Below, piece after piece: positions 9,288 to 16,112 of a stretch of 64,000 nt of DNA (its first letter is position 1; the number at the start of each line of letters is the position of its first letter). Below the pieces are notes generated by a model. That model did no database searches and was not told the DNA's origin. It saw only the letters and a program-made list of their open reading frames with translations. A program made the position numbers and the translations under genes. The DNA is from Coriobacteriaceae bacterium (GTDB taxonomy: Bacteria > Actinomycetota > Coriobacteriia > Coriobacteriales > Coriobacteriaceae): contig CABIZD010000002.1 of assembly GCA_902363125.1 (NCBI GenBank), positions 62,001-126,000 of the forward strand, read 5' to 3'.

Positions 9288-9962
9288 ATGCGTATTTTGA
9301 TCGTCGAAGACGAGCGAGCACTGTGCGATGCAATCGCGCGCAGCTTGCGAAACTTGGCGTACAGCGTCGACTGCTGTCACGATGGACAGGAGGCGCTCGA
9401 CCTACTGGGCGTCGAAGTCTTTGACCTCGTGGTGCTCGACCTCAATCTCCCCCGTATCGACGGCATGACCGTGCTCAGGGAACTTAGGAAAACCGACTGC
9501 GAGACCAAGGTACTGATTCTGTCCGCACGTGGCGAAGTATCCGATAAAGTCGCCGGACTCGATGCCGGCGCCAACGATTACCTTACCAAGCCGTTTCATC
9601 TGGACGAACTTGCGGCAAGGATCCGCAGCCTTACCCTCAGGCGCTTCGCACAAAGCGACATAGTATTAACCTGCGGAAAGCTCAGCTTTGACACCAAGGC
9701 GCGCATCGCTTCCGTGGACAGCGAGGCTCTATCTCTTACGCGCAAGGAAACGGGAATCTTGGAATACCTGATGCTTAATCAGGGGCGACCGGTAAGTCAA
9801 GAGGAGCTTATCGAGCACGTTTGGGATAGCACCGTGAACAGCTTTAGCAACGCAACCCGCGTTCATATCTCGTCACTCCGAAAAAAGTTGCGCAGCGCTT
9901 TGGGATACGATCCGATTCGCAATCGGATTGGAGAGGGCTACGTTATGGAGGATGGCGAATGA
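9288..9962 (+). CDS. OmpR/PhoB-type response regulator
   Basis: The 224-residue product has an N-terminal receiver domain: acidic pair at residues 8-9, phospho-acceptor Asp51 in VVLDLNLP, the LSAR switch and LTKPF with the conserved Lys. A C-terminal winged-helix DNA-binding domain follows (SLTRKETGILEYL, then VHISSLRKKL). ATG 9288 has AAGGAGA seven bases upstream. The histidine kinase gene begins in a 4-nt ATGA overlap, so the two form one operon. It is divergent from the redox operon at 7155-9197 across about 90 bp, making that operon a candidate target. Confidence 0.93.
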   Translation: MRILIVEDERALCDAIARSLRNLAYSVDCCHDGQEALDLLGVEVFDLVVLDLNLPRIDGMTVLRELRKTDCETKVLILSARGEVSDKVAGLDAGANDYLTKPFHLDELAARIRSLTLRRFAQSDIVLTCGKLSFDTKARIASVDSEALSLTRKETGILEYLMLNQGRPVSQEELIEHVWDSTVNSFSNATRVHISSLRKKLRSALGYDPIRNRIGEGYVMEDGE

Positions 9963-11098
9963 AAGGGCTTTCTCTGCAATGGCGTATAACGATCATGACG
10001 GCACTGTTAACGTGTGCGGCATGCGTGCTGACGAACTGCCTGGTCGGCTATACGGGCATGCGCTACATGGATGCCATCGGCAGTGACATCTCGGCCTTTA
10101 ACGCAACCGGCGAAGATTCGCCCCAGGCGTTCGACCCAACGAAAGCGACCCTCGATGACAAGGTCACGATCGTCGTAAACGACGCACAGGAGTCTTTTGG
10201 CACGACAACCTGGTGCATCACGGCTGGAGTCACACTCCTTGGCGGGGTGCTGGCATACTTTGTGAGCGGCCGTGCACTCAAACCGCTACGTGCTTTTGCA
10301 GCCCAGGTTGAGCGCGTGCAGCCTGACAACCTAAGCGAAATTAAGCTCAGCAAAGATGTACCCACCGAGCTACAGCGATGCAGCGCCTCATTCAACGACA
10401 TGATCGCCCGTCTTGGCGAAGGGTTCTCTGCACAGCGTCAGTTTACCGGCAATGCCGCACACGAGCTGCGCACCCCGCTCGCCCTTATGCAGGCACAGAT
10501 TGAACTATTCATCTCCGAGCACTCCGGTTTGCAACCCGAAACAGCCGAGCTGCTCGGCCTGCTACAAGAACAAACTGAGCGGATGTCGCGGATGACCAAG
10601 GTGTTGCTCGAGATGAGTGAGCTCCGCAGCGTTCCTTGCGAGGACGATGTTGAACTTGGTCCCTTGTCCGAAGAGGTCCTCACCGACCTTGCGCCACTTG
10701 CCGAAAATAAGGGCATAGCCCTCAATTGTGCTGGAGACGCTTTAGTAATCGGGAGCGACACGCTCCTCTATCGGCTGGTGTTTAACCTGGTCGAAAATGC
10801 CATCCGCTACAGCCGCCCCGGCTCGACTGTCAACGTCTCCATCTGCGACAGCGACAGCCACGTACTCCTGCGAGTCAAAGATGAGGGACCGGGAATACCC
10901 AAGCAGTACCGAGAGAGCATCTTCCAACCGTTCTTTCGTCTAGACAAATCCCGCAGCAGGGCATACGGCGGCGCAGGACTCGGACTAGCACTCGTTTGGG
11001 AGATTGCAGCGCTTCACGGTGGCGCCGTAGAGGTCGAAGCAAGTTCCGAGGACGGAACCGTGATGCTCGTGACCCTCTCAAAGGGAGCCACCACGTGA
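9959..11098 (+). CDS. Sensor histidine kinase
   Basis: The 379-residue membrane kinase has two helices (about residues 10-30 and 80-102) around a short extracellular loop, a HAMP-like linker, the phospho-acceptor H-box NAAHELRTPL, an N-box (LVENAIRYS) and G boxes (DEGPGIP, GGAGLGLAL). It should autophosphorylate and pass the phosphate to the regulator encoded just upstream, with which it overlaps by 4 nt. The extracellular loop is only about 50 residues, so the signal may be sensed in or at the membrane. The signal is unknown. Confidence 0.93.
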   Translation: MKGLSLQWRITIMTALLTCAACVLTNCLVGYTGMRYMDAIGSDISAFNATGEDSPQAFDPTKATLDDKVTIVVNDAQESFGTTTWCITAGVTLLGGVLAYFVSGRALKPLRAFAAQVERVQPDNLSEIKLSKDVPTELQRCSASFNDMIARLGEGFSAQRQFTGNAAHELRTPLALMQAQIELFISEHSGLQPETAELLGLLQEQTERMSRMTKVLLEMSELRSVPCEDDVELGPLSEEVLTDLAPLAENKGIALNCAGDALVIGSDTLLYRLVFNLVENAIRYSRPGSTVNVSICDSDSHVLLRVKDEGPGIPKQYRESIFQPFFRLDKSRSRAYGGAGLGLALVWEIAALHGGAVEVEASSEDGTVMLVTLSKGATT

Positions 11099-11128
11099 TC
11101 CGACTGTCCAGGGGTCCCACTCGGCATT

Positions 11129-11440
11129 GTGAAACGCGTCCCAAAACTTGGACATGAGAAATGGGAGGCAGTTCGCATCTATGCCGAGGACGAAGTCCTG
11201 GCGGGGATTCAGGATGCGCAGAGGAAGCTTACGGCAGAAAACCCCGACAGAGTCGTGACCGTCGGCGGCAACTGTATGGTGTCGCTTGCCCTCTTCGATT
11301 ACCTGCACGGGAAATACGAGAACGTTGGAATCGTCTGGATCTATGCGCATCCGGATGTATCCACGCTGAATGATGACTACCCCAACGCTCACGCCATGGT
11401 ACTTGGCAGCCTTTTGGGAGAAAGTCACCCCGGTCTTCGG
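11129..11440 (+). pseudogene. Arginase/agmatinase-family remnant with a lost metal ligand
   Basis: The translation contains VVTVGGNCMVSLALFDYL, then GIVWIYAHPDVST and NAHAMVLGSLLG, recognisable as the core of a ureohydrolase (arginase-like binuclear Mn enzyme). The family motif is normally DAHPD; here the first Asp, a metal ligand, is Tyr. The N-terminal part and everything after GSLLG are missing; the frame then runs into unrelated Arg-rich sequence. It directly follows the histidine kinase gene and meets a truncated gene of the opposite strand near 11,420-11,440. I read this as a decayed deletion remnant. Confidence 0.7.
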
Positions 11441-11705
11441 CGGCGAATAACGCGAATGTCCGCAGGCAGACTCCAACCTGTGCGCGGAGAAGCTGGGCGA
11501 CGCAAACAAGATTCCTCGACTCGAGCATGGAGATGAATCCGTCTATCAGTCTAATCGCATACTCAGAGGAGGATGCCAGATATAGATCCCATTGGGTAAA
11601 GTCGCCGTTCATGAAGAGAATCACTGCATTGCGCTCGGCGACTCTCAAGGCACTCAGGCTTTGTTCTATTTTCTCAGCTTCTTGTTTGAACTGTTCGCTA
11701 TCCAA
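11418..11705 (-). pseudogene. N-terminal fragment of an unrecognised helical protein
   Basis: From ATG 11705 about 90 residues look like genuine coding sequence: a charged helical start (MDSEQFKQEAEKIEQSL), then DGFISMLESRNLVCVAQLLR and LRTFALFAAEDRGDF, reminiscent of DUF5677-like helical proteins. Beyond about 11,420 the frame continues only as the antisense of the arginase remnant, so the C-terminal half has probably been deleted. The frame stays open to 11,229, so a hybrid product could be made. Function unknown. Confidence 0.5.
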
Positions 11706-11969
11706 AATGCCCCAAATGCCGGCTTCTCAACAAATCAGAAAAAGCAAGAGAGACAGAGATTAGGTTCATGCTCCGCTGAACCCGCGCTTCCAGTCGAGGC
11801 GCTCCTCCAAAAGTTCGACAAACGTCTAATAGTACGACATCCGCCGAACAGTCGGGGGTACATACCACTACAGAAGGCCCACGGAACGGGGGGCGAGATG
11901 GTTGGCGACGGGTTCAAGGCACTCTCCGGCCCCACGCGCCGCCAGGGGGGCGTCGGGAGGGAGGCCGTA
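11706..11969. other. Gene-free stretch, 264 bp
   Basis: An open frame crosses this stretch into the next gene, but its composition and lack of a ribosome site upstream argue against coding. It looks like part of the decayed zone between 11.1 and 12.9 kb. Confidence 0.4.
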
Positions 11970-12419
11970 ATGGGTGAGAAGGGCGAGCGGCCGGAGCGGG
12001 TGTTCCCCGGCAGGACAGACCCGTGGTTCATAGCGGCCATGGTGATTGTGGCGGGCGGTTTATCCGCGGCGTGTATCGCGTGTTTCCTGAGCTCGAGTCC
12101 CGCGCTCCTATGGGGCTGGCTCGCGCTGCTGCCCATCCCTGCCCTCGTGGCCCTGGCTGCCCTTCCCGTCCGCAGCAATCGCCTCGAACTCTACGGCGAC
12201 CGCCTCGTCGTCGTGTACGCTGGGACGCGTTCGGTGATACCCTACGCCCACGTGCGGGGCGTCCGGCGCACCAGGACGCTCTGGGCGGGGACGGCCAACT
12301 CGCTCGACCGCGTCTACATCGAGGCGCCCTACGACGGCGACGCCATCGTCTCGGTCAGAGACAACGACGCCCTCGTGGCGGAGCTGGGGCGCAGGTGCGG
12401 CCTTGGGCCCGGCGCCTGA
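11970..12419 (+). CDS. Membrane protein with bacterial PH-like domain
   Basis: The 149-residue product has two membrane helices (about residues 17-39 and 44-63: WFIAAMVIVAGGL and WGWLALLPIPALVALAAL), followed by a beta-rich domain reading LELYGDRLVVVYAGTRSVIPY and IVSVRDNDALVAEL. That order of two helices and a short PH-like (bPH/YdbT-type) domain is common in Actinobacteria and Firmicutes membrane proteins of unknown role. ATG 11970 follows GGGAGG closely. The frame is open further upstream but without a good start. Fold call is moderately secure, function unknown. Confidence 0.65.
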   Translation: MGEKGERPERVFPGRTDPWFIAAMVIVAGGLSAACIACFLSSSPALLWGWLALLPIPALVALAALPVRSNRLELYGDRLVVVYAGTRSVIPYAHVRGVRRTRTLWAGTANSLDRVYIEAPYDGDAIVSVRDNDALVAELGRRCGLGPGA

Positions 12420-12439
12420 CGCCCCGAAAGGAGGAGAGG

Positions 12440-12553
12440 ACGGACGTCCCGCACTGGCCCTACTGGAGGAAGTATTCCCTCGGCGGCACGCAGGTCTGGT
12501 ACGCGGACTGGGGCGACTGCCCCTTCGACACTGGGCTACATGAGCCCAGTTGA
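12440..12553 (+). pseudogene. Start-less 37-codon remnant after the PH-domain gene
   Basis: A strong ribosome site AAGGAGGAGAGG (12428-12439) is followed at normal spacing by ACG instead of ATG, then by Trp/Tyr-rich sequence (VPHWPYWRKYSLGG, VWYADW) ending at a TGA. This looks like the start of a gene whose ATG mutated to ACG and whose 3' part was lost. It could also be a rare ACG-started short peptide. Confidence 0.4.
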
Positions 12554-12578
12554 GTTCAAGAACGCAGGGCTGTCCCTG
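12530..12578. terminator. Two adjacent hairpins
   Basis: ACTGGGCT (12530-12537) pairs with AGCCCAGT (12543-12550), and CAGGG (12565-12569) with CCCTG (12574-12578). The second is followed by TAAAAATTG on the plus strand. They separate plus-strand genes from the minus-strand ABC remnant and probably end transcription. Confidence 0.5.
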
Positions 12579-12588
12579 TAAAAATTGT

Positions 12589-12906
12589 TTAAGCAACCGT
12601 TGCAAATCCATTCTCCCGCGCGGAGAGCCCCGGGTAGGCCGAGCTCGCGTCGGGCATGTAGCCCATACGCCTCCGGGCGGCGGCAAGCCCGCGCCCGCCG
12701 CGCTCGCCGAACAGCTCGACCGAGCCCGAGCTGGGGCTGGCGGTGTCAGTGACGATACGGATGAGCGTGGACTTCCCGGTGCCGTTCTCGCCGATAAACC
12801 CGTAGACGCGCCCCGCCTCGAGGGCGAGGTCGATGGGGCCGAGGACGGTCCTCCCGCGGTACGCCTTCATGACCCCGTGAAGGTGGAGAGGCACGGCTTT
12901 CGTCAT
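12589..12906 (-). pseudogene. Truncated ABC transporter ATPase
   Basis: The 105-residue product begins as a normal ABC ATPase of the drug/antibiotic export type: Walker A GENGTGKST, then MGYMPDASSAYPGLSARENG around the Q-loop, where it stops. The signature motif, Walker B and H-loop are absent, so it cannot hydrolyse ATP; intact members have 220-300 residues. Genes downstream on the minus strand have been replaced by the decayed zone. Its ATG follows GAGGAGAAAAG. It is the last gene of the PadR/DUF1700 gene string and probably once worked with a lost permease. Confidence 0.75.
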
Positions 12907-12992
12907 TGCGTTCTTTTCTCCTCGGATGGATTTTGGGTATGCGTCATGGGCCCCCGCGCGGGGCGGGGAGCGAATCGACGCAGGCTCGAGGC

Positions 12993-13020
12993 CGGTTGGG
13001 TTGGGGTTGAGGTTCGGGTT
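12993..13020. repeat. G-tract repeat with G-quadruplex potential
   Basis: The plus strand holds GG, GGG, GGGG, GG and GGG tracts separated by TT, TT, TTGA and TTC, a telomere-like pattern. It lies in the 180-bp gap between the truncated ABC ATPase and the small membrane protein gene. Confidence 0.5.
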
Positions 13021-13086
13021 CCACAGGCTTGCACAGCCCGACGGACGGGGCGTCCGAGCGCGCTATGCTTAGGGAGCGGTGGGCGC

Positions 13087-13350
13087 CTACCAGGCAGCAG
13101 GGGCCTCGGACGCGGTGACGCCGGAGGTGTCGACCTCGCCGATTCCGGCGAGCTGCTCGATGAGGGGGAGGCCCGTCGGATCGTCCATCTCGACGCCGCC
13201 GAGCACGATGGTGTCATCGCGCATGTCTATCTGGGTCGTGAACACGGCCGGGTCGAAACCCGAAGCGATAAAGCCAATGCCCGCGAGGACAACACCCGCA
13301 GCAACGAGCCCGCCCGCCACGGCGAGGTAGATCTTCTTCGCGCTGGTCAT
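13087..13350 (-). CDS. Small membrane protein of the PadR/DUF1700 locus
   Basis: The 87-residue product has one N-terminal helix (IYLAVAGGLVAAGVVLAGIGF) and a short outer segment with IDMRDDTIVLGGVEMDDP. In related loci a DUF4097-type beta-repeat protein follows DUF1700; this could be a shortened version of it, which is an inference from position. ATG 13350 has AAAGGAG eight bases upstream, better than the GTG at 13359. It follows the DUF1700 gene by 15 bp, so they share an operon. Confidence 0.65.
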   Translation of the reverse strand: MTSAKKIYLAVAGGLVAAGVVLAGIGFIASGFDPAVFTTQIDMRDDTIVLGGVEMDDPTGLPLIEQLAGIGEVDTSGVTASEAPAAW

Positions 13351-13365
13351 GGTACTCACTCCTTT

Positions 13366-13989
13366 CTACGCCGCGAGATGCGCGGCAGCGCCGCCCTTCT
13401 CGCCCTTACCCTTCCAGAAGGGCGAGGCGGCCTTCCTCGCCCAGAGCGCCGAGAGGCGCGCAATTTGTTTTGAGGCGGCCCAAGCGCCAGCACCAACGAA
13501 GAGCGCCACGCCGACGAGGCCGAGCCCCGCGCCCGCCGAGGCGAGGGCGTACGGGAAGTGGCCGATGATGACGCCGCTTATGGCAAGCAGGAGCTCAACT
13601 ACGCCCACGCCCCCGAGTGCCGCCGCGACGATCCACACGCAGAGCGCCAGCACCCAGATGCAGATATAGACCGTGACGGCCACGGCGGCGAAGGCGGCGA
13701 GCAGCGGCACCCACACCGGGGAGCCCACGATGGTCAGCACCCACAGCAGCGCGGTGCTGCGCCGGCGCGTCCTCGCGATCGCGCGCGGCACGGCGGGCAG
13801 GTCGTCGAGCGTGGCCTCCGCCACCTCGCCGGGCGTGCCCATGGCGGCCACGGCCTCCTCCTCGCTCATACCGTCCTCCATGCGGTCGGCGATGGCCTCC
13901 GCATAGAACGCCTTGGTCTCCTCCACCTGCTCGGCCGGCAGGCAGGCGAGCAGCTCGCCCAACCGGCCCAGAAACTCATCGCGCGTCAT
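13366..13989 (-). CDS. DUF1700 membrane protein
   Basis: The start MTRDEFLGRLGELLACLP and the acidic segment AIADRMEDGMSEEEAVAAMGTP are the conserved N-terminal part of DUF1700 proteins, a soluble helical region thought to sense or relay signals. Four or so hydrophobic helices follow between about residues 80 and 175, then a basic tail. DUF1700 genes nearly always follow a PadR regulator, as here, where the two overlap by 14 nt. ATG 13989 is preferred to a start 15 bases upstream because it begins the conserved domain. The role is unclear; a membrane partner of an ABC system is likely. Confidence 0.85.
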   Translation of the reverse strand: MTRDEFLGRLGELLACLPAEQVEETKAFYAEAIADRMEDGMSEEEAVAAMGTPGEVAEATLDDLPAVPRAIARTRRRSTALLWVLTIVGSPVWVPLLAAFAAVAVTVYICIWVLALCVWIVAAALGGVGVVELLLAISGVIIGHFPYALASAGAGLGLVGVALFVGAGAWAASKQIARLSALWARKAASPFWKGKGEKGGAAAHLAA

Positions 13990-14296
13990 GGTGCGCCCCC
14001 TCAACGTATGCGTAAATCTCCCGTACGGACGGCCACTCGGCCAGGAACTCCTCGATGCGCGCTCGCCCGTCGTCCGTGATGCGGTAGTACCGGCGCAGCC
14101 GCCCGTTGTGCTCGGCGGAGCGTGCCGTGATGCACCCGGCCTTCTCCAGGCGCTTGAGCAGCGGGTAGAGCGTCGACTCTGTGAGCCCCATGCTCGCCGG
14201 TACGTCCTTCACGATCTGGTAGCCGTAGGACTCCTCGCCGGAGACGGCCGCGAGCACGCAGGCCTCCAGGAAGCCGCGCTTCATCTGTGCCTCCAT
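13976..14296 (-). CDS. PadR-family transcriptional regulator
   Basis: This 106-residue winged-helix regulator reads KRGFLEACVLAAVSG, YGYQIVKDV, STLYPLLKRLEKAG and RRYYRITDDGRARI, the standard PadR DNA-binding domain with the wing at GRLRRYYRIT. AGGAGGTG lies five bases before ATG 14296. It heads an operon PadR, DUF1700, small membrane protein, ABC ATPase, and as a PadR protein probably represses its own promoter at 14,316-14,340. Confidence 0.9.
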   Translation of the reverse strand: MEAQMKRGFLEACVLAAVSGEESYGYQIVKDVPASMGLTESTLYPLLKRLEKAGCITARSAEHNGRLRRYYRITDDGRARIEEFLAEWPSVREIYAYVEGAHHDAR

Positions 14297-14315
14297 CCGC
14301 ACACCTCCTCTCGTC

Positions 14316-14340
14316 ATATACTATGCTATACACACTATAC
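14316..14340 (-). promoter_or_regulatory. Candidate PadR promoter/operator with TATAC repeats
   Basis: TATAC occurs at 14317, 14327 and 14336, nine to ten bases apart, just upstream of padR. Read on the minus strand this gives GTATAG-like steps on one face of the helix, which fits an operator overlapping the -10 region. No biochemical support. Confidence 0.4.
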
Positions 14341-14428
14341 GATGCAAGGTATTAGACGTCAACTCTCATCGCGAAGATTCTCCGGCCCCTGCGCGCTGCG
14401 AACGTGATGTCGCGGGGCGGTTGGCATT

Positions 14429-14809
14429 ATGCATGAAACGTCAAGTAACGCTCTTTTGATCCACTTCCGCTCGGCCCCATATGCCTTGTACAACGCCCTC
14501 TTCGACCTCGGGTTCAAGAGAGCCGCTAGGCTGGACGTGCCGGACGGTAAGGTGCTGGACGCCATGGTGGACTTCTCCGATGCCATGCGGGTCATGGGTC
14601 TTCGCCGATGGAGGCCCACGCACGCGGCAGGGCTCGCCCGTCACCGCTGGTCGCCGGACGGTCCCCACGCCCCGCTCGCCAACGCGCAGGCGACAGCAGC
14701 AGTCCAGCGCTGGCTGGAGACGACGGAATGCCTAGAAGATGCGTTTCCCATCGCTGCGGCAGAGCTTTTTACAGGGGTGGCATTTTTTCCGAATGTCGAG
14801 GTCAGCTAG
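14429..14809 (+). CDS. Hypothetical protein, doubtful
   Basis: An open frame of 126 residues starts at ATG 14429. It shows no family motif I recognise; the middle (DVPDGKVLDAMVDFSDAM) could fold as helices but the part around HRWSPDGPHAPL is unlike its neighbours. It overlaps a similarly open antisense frame (14,359-14,619), and no good ribosome site precedes it. It may be a remnant belonging to the decayed zone. Confidence 0.3.
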   Translation: MHETSSNALLIHFRSAPYALYNALFDLGFKRAARLDVPDGKVLDAMVDFSDAMRVMGLRRWRPTHAAGLARHRWSPDGPHAPLANAQATAAVQRWLETTECLEDAFPIAAAELFTGVAFFPNVEVS

Positions 14810-14952
14810 GCTTCGGTAGCCACCTTGGGAGCATCGCCAATAGACTCTTCCTTTATACGTTCGGCATAATCGCAGGCGATACCCACAAATTCCAGTCCCG
14901 AGCAACAGGAGTACAATTGCTGCTATTGTTGCCAGCTGTTGGGAGATGGAAG

Positions 14953-15957
14953 ATGGACTGCGATGGCTACCCATGCGTTCCCATGCCGTTGATGTGCACT
15001 GCCTTTGCGCCGGGGCAGATTGACGCTGCGGTTGCAGGCATTTCCGACCCCGATTCACGCACCATCGCCACGGCAGAAGCGCTGTACTTTCGCGGACAGG
15101 CCACCCTCGCTGCCAAGACGGCGCGCCCCTATCTTGACGCCAACGATCCCGCGCTGCGCTATTCCGCATGCTTTATCTGCGGATATGCCAGTCTGTCGCT
15201 CAACCGTATCGCCGATGCCCGCCGTTGCCTTGCGGGCATCCTCGATACGCCAACTGACGAGGAATCGCCCACCGTCCACGCCACGCATATCCTGTTCGCC
15301 TCGGCCGCGAGCGTCCTGCTGCACTTGCCTTCCCCGTATTCCGCCGAAGAGTTTTATCCGCTTGCGGCGCATCTGCCCGAAGGCCTGCGCCTGTTCGCCA
15401 GCTACGTGATGGCGCACGCCTTGTACCTGCGCGGCGAATATGGCCGCAGTCTGGGCATGGCGGAAAACGCCCTGATCATGAAACAGGGGAGTTATCCCAT
15501 CTCGGAACTGTTCCTGCACCTGGCAGCTTCCATGGCATGCATGAGCCTCAAGGACATCGACACCGCAAAAACGCACTTCGGAGCTGCTTGGAACATTGCG
15601 CGCCCCGACGGCCTTATCGAGCTCATTGGCGAGCACCACGGCCTTTTGCAGGGGCTTATCGAGGCATGCCTAAAATCGCAATACCCTGACGATTTCGCAC
15701 GCATCATCGAGATCACATACCGCTTCAGCTACGGCTGGCGGCGCATCCACAACCCCGATTCGGGCGAGGACGTTGCCGACGATTTAACGACCACAGAGTT
15801 CACCATGGCCATGCTCGCCTGCCGCGGATGGACCAACGCCGAAATTGCACGCCATATGGGAGTATCGCCGGGTACCGTTAAAAATCGGCTGTCCAACGTG
15901 TATGCAAAGCTTGGCATCGGCACGCGCGCCGAGCTGGTCGCGCATATGTTGCGTTAG
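14953..15957 (+). CDS. LuxR-type regulator with TPR-like sensor region
   Basis: The 334-residue product has about 260 helical residues with TPR-like pairs (ATAEALYFRGQATLAAKTA, LFASYVMAHALYLRGEYG) and a C-terminal LuxR/FixJ helix-turn-helix: MAMLACRGWTNAEIARHMGV, then TVKNRLSNVYAKLGI. ATG 14953 follows GGGAG at suitable distance and begins a compact domain; upstream in-frame sequence is not conserved-looking. Coriobacteria carry many such regulators, each usually beside the secreted protein or enzyme it controls. Here the neighbour is the giant surface protein gene 155 bp downstream. Confidence 0.85.
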   Translation: MDCDGYPCVPMPLMCTAFAPGQIDAAVAGISDPDSRTIATAEALYFRGQATLAAKTARPYLDANDPALRYSACFICGYASLSLNRIADARRCLAGILDTPTDEESPTVHATHILFASAASVLLHLPSPYSAEEFYPLAAHLPEGLRLFASYVMAHALYLRGEYGRSLGMAENALIMKQGSYPISELFLHLAASMACMSLKDIDTAKTHFGAAWNIARPDGLIELIGEHHGLLQGLIEACLKSQYPDDFARIIEITYRFSYGWRRIHNPDSGEDVADDLTTTEFTMAMLACRGWTNAEIARHMGVSPGTVKNRLSNVYAKLGIGTRAELVAHMLR

Positions 15958-16112
15958 CGACCGGGCTGCCAAGCGCATCGAACACGTTCCGGAACCCGAC
16001 GCTTCGCTCGATCAATTTGGACATTTTGACCCTTGAACGGCACTACCGCCACGGGGCGCCTTCTCGCAAAATTGGATTATTTCCACCGATATTTGCGGGA
16101 TGGGAGCCCAAG

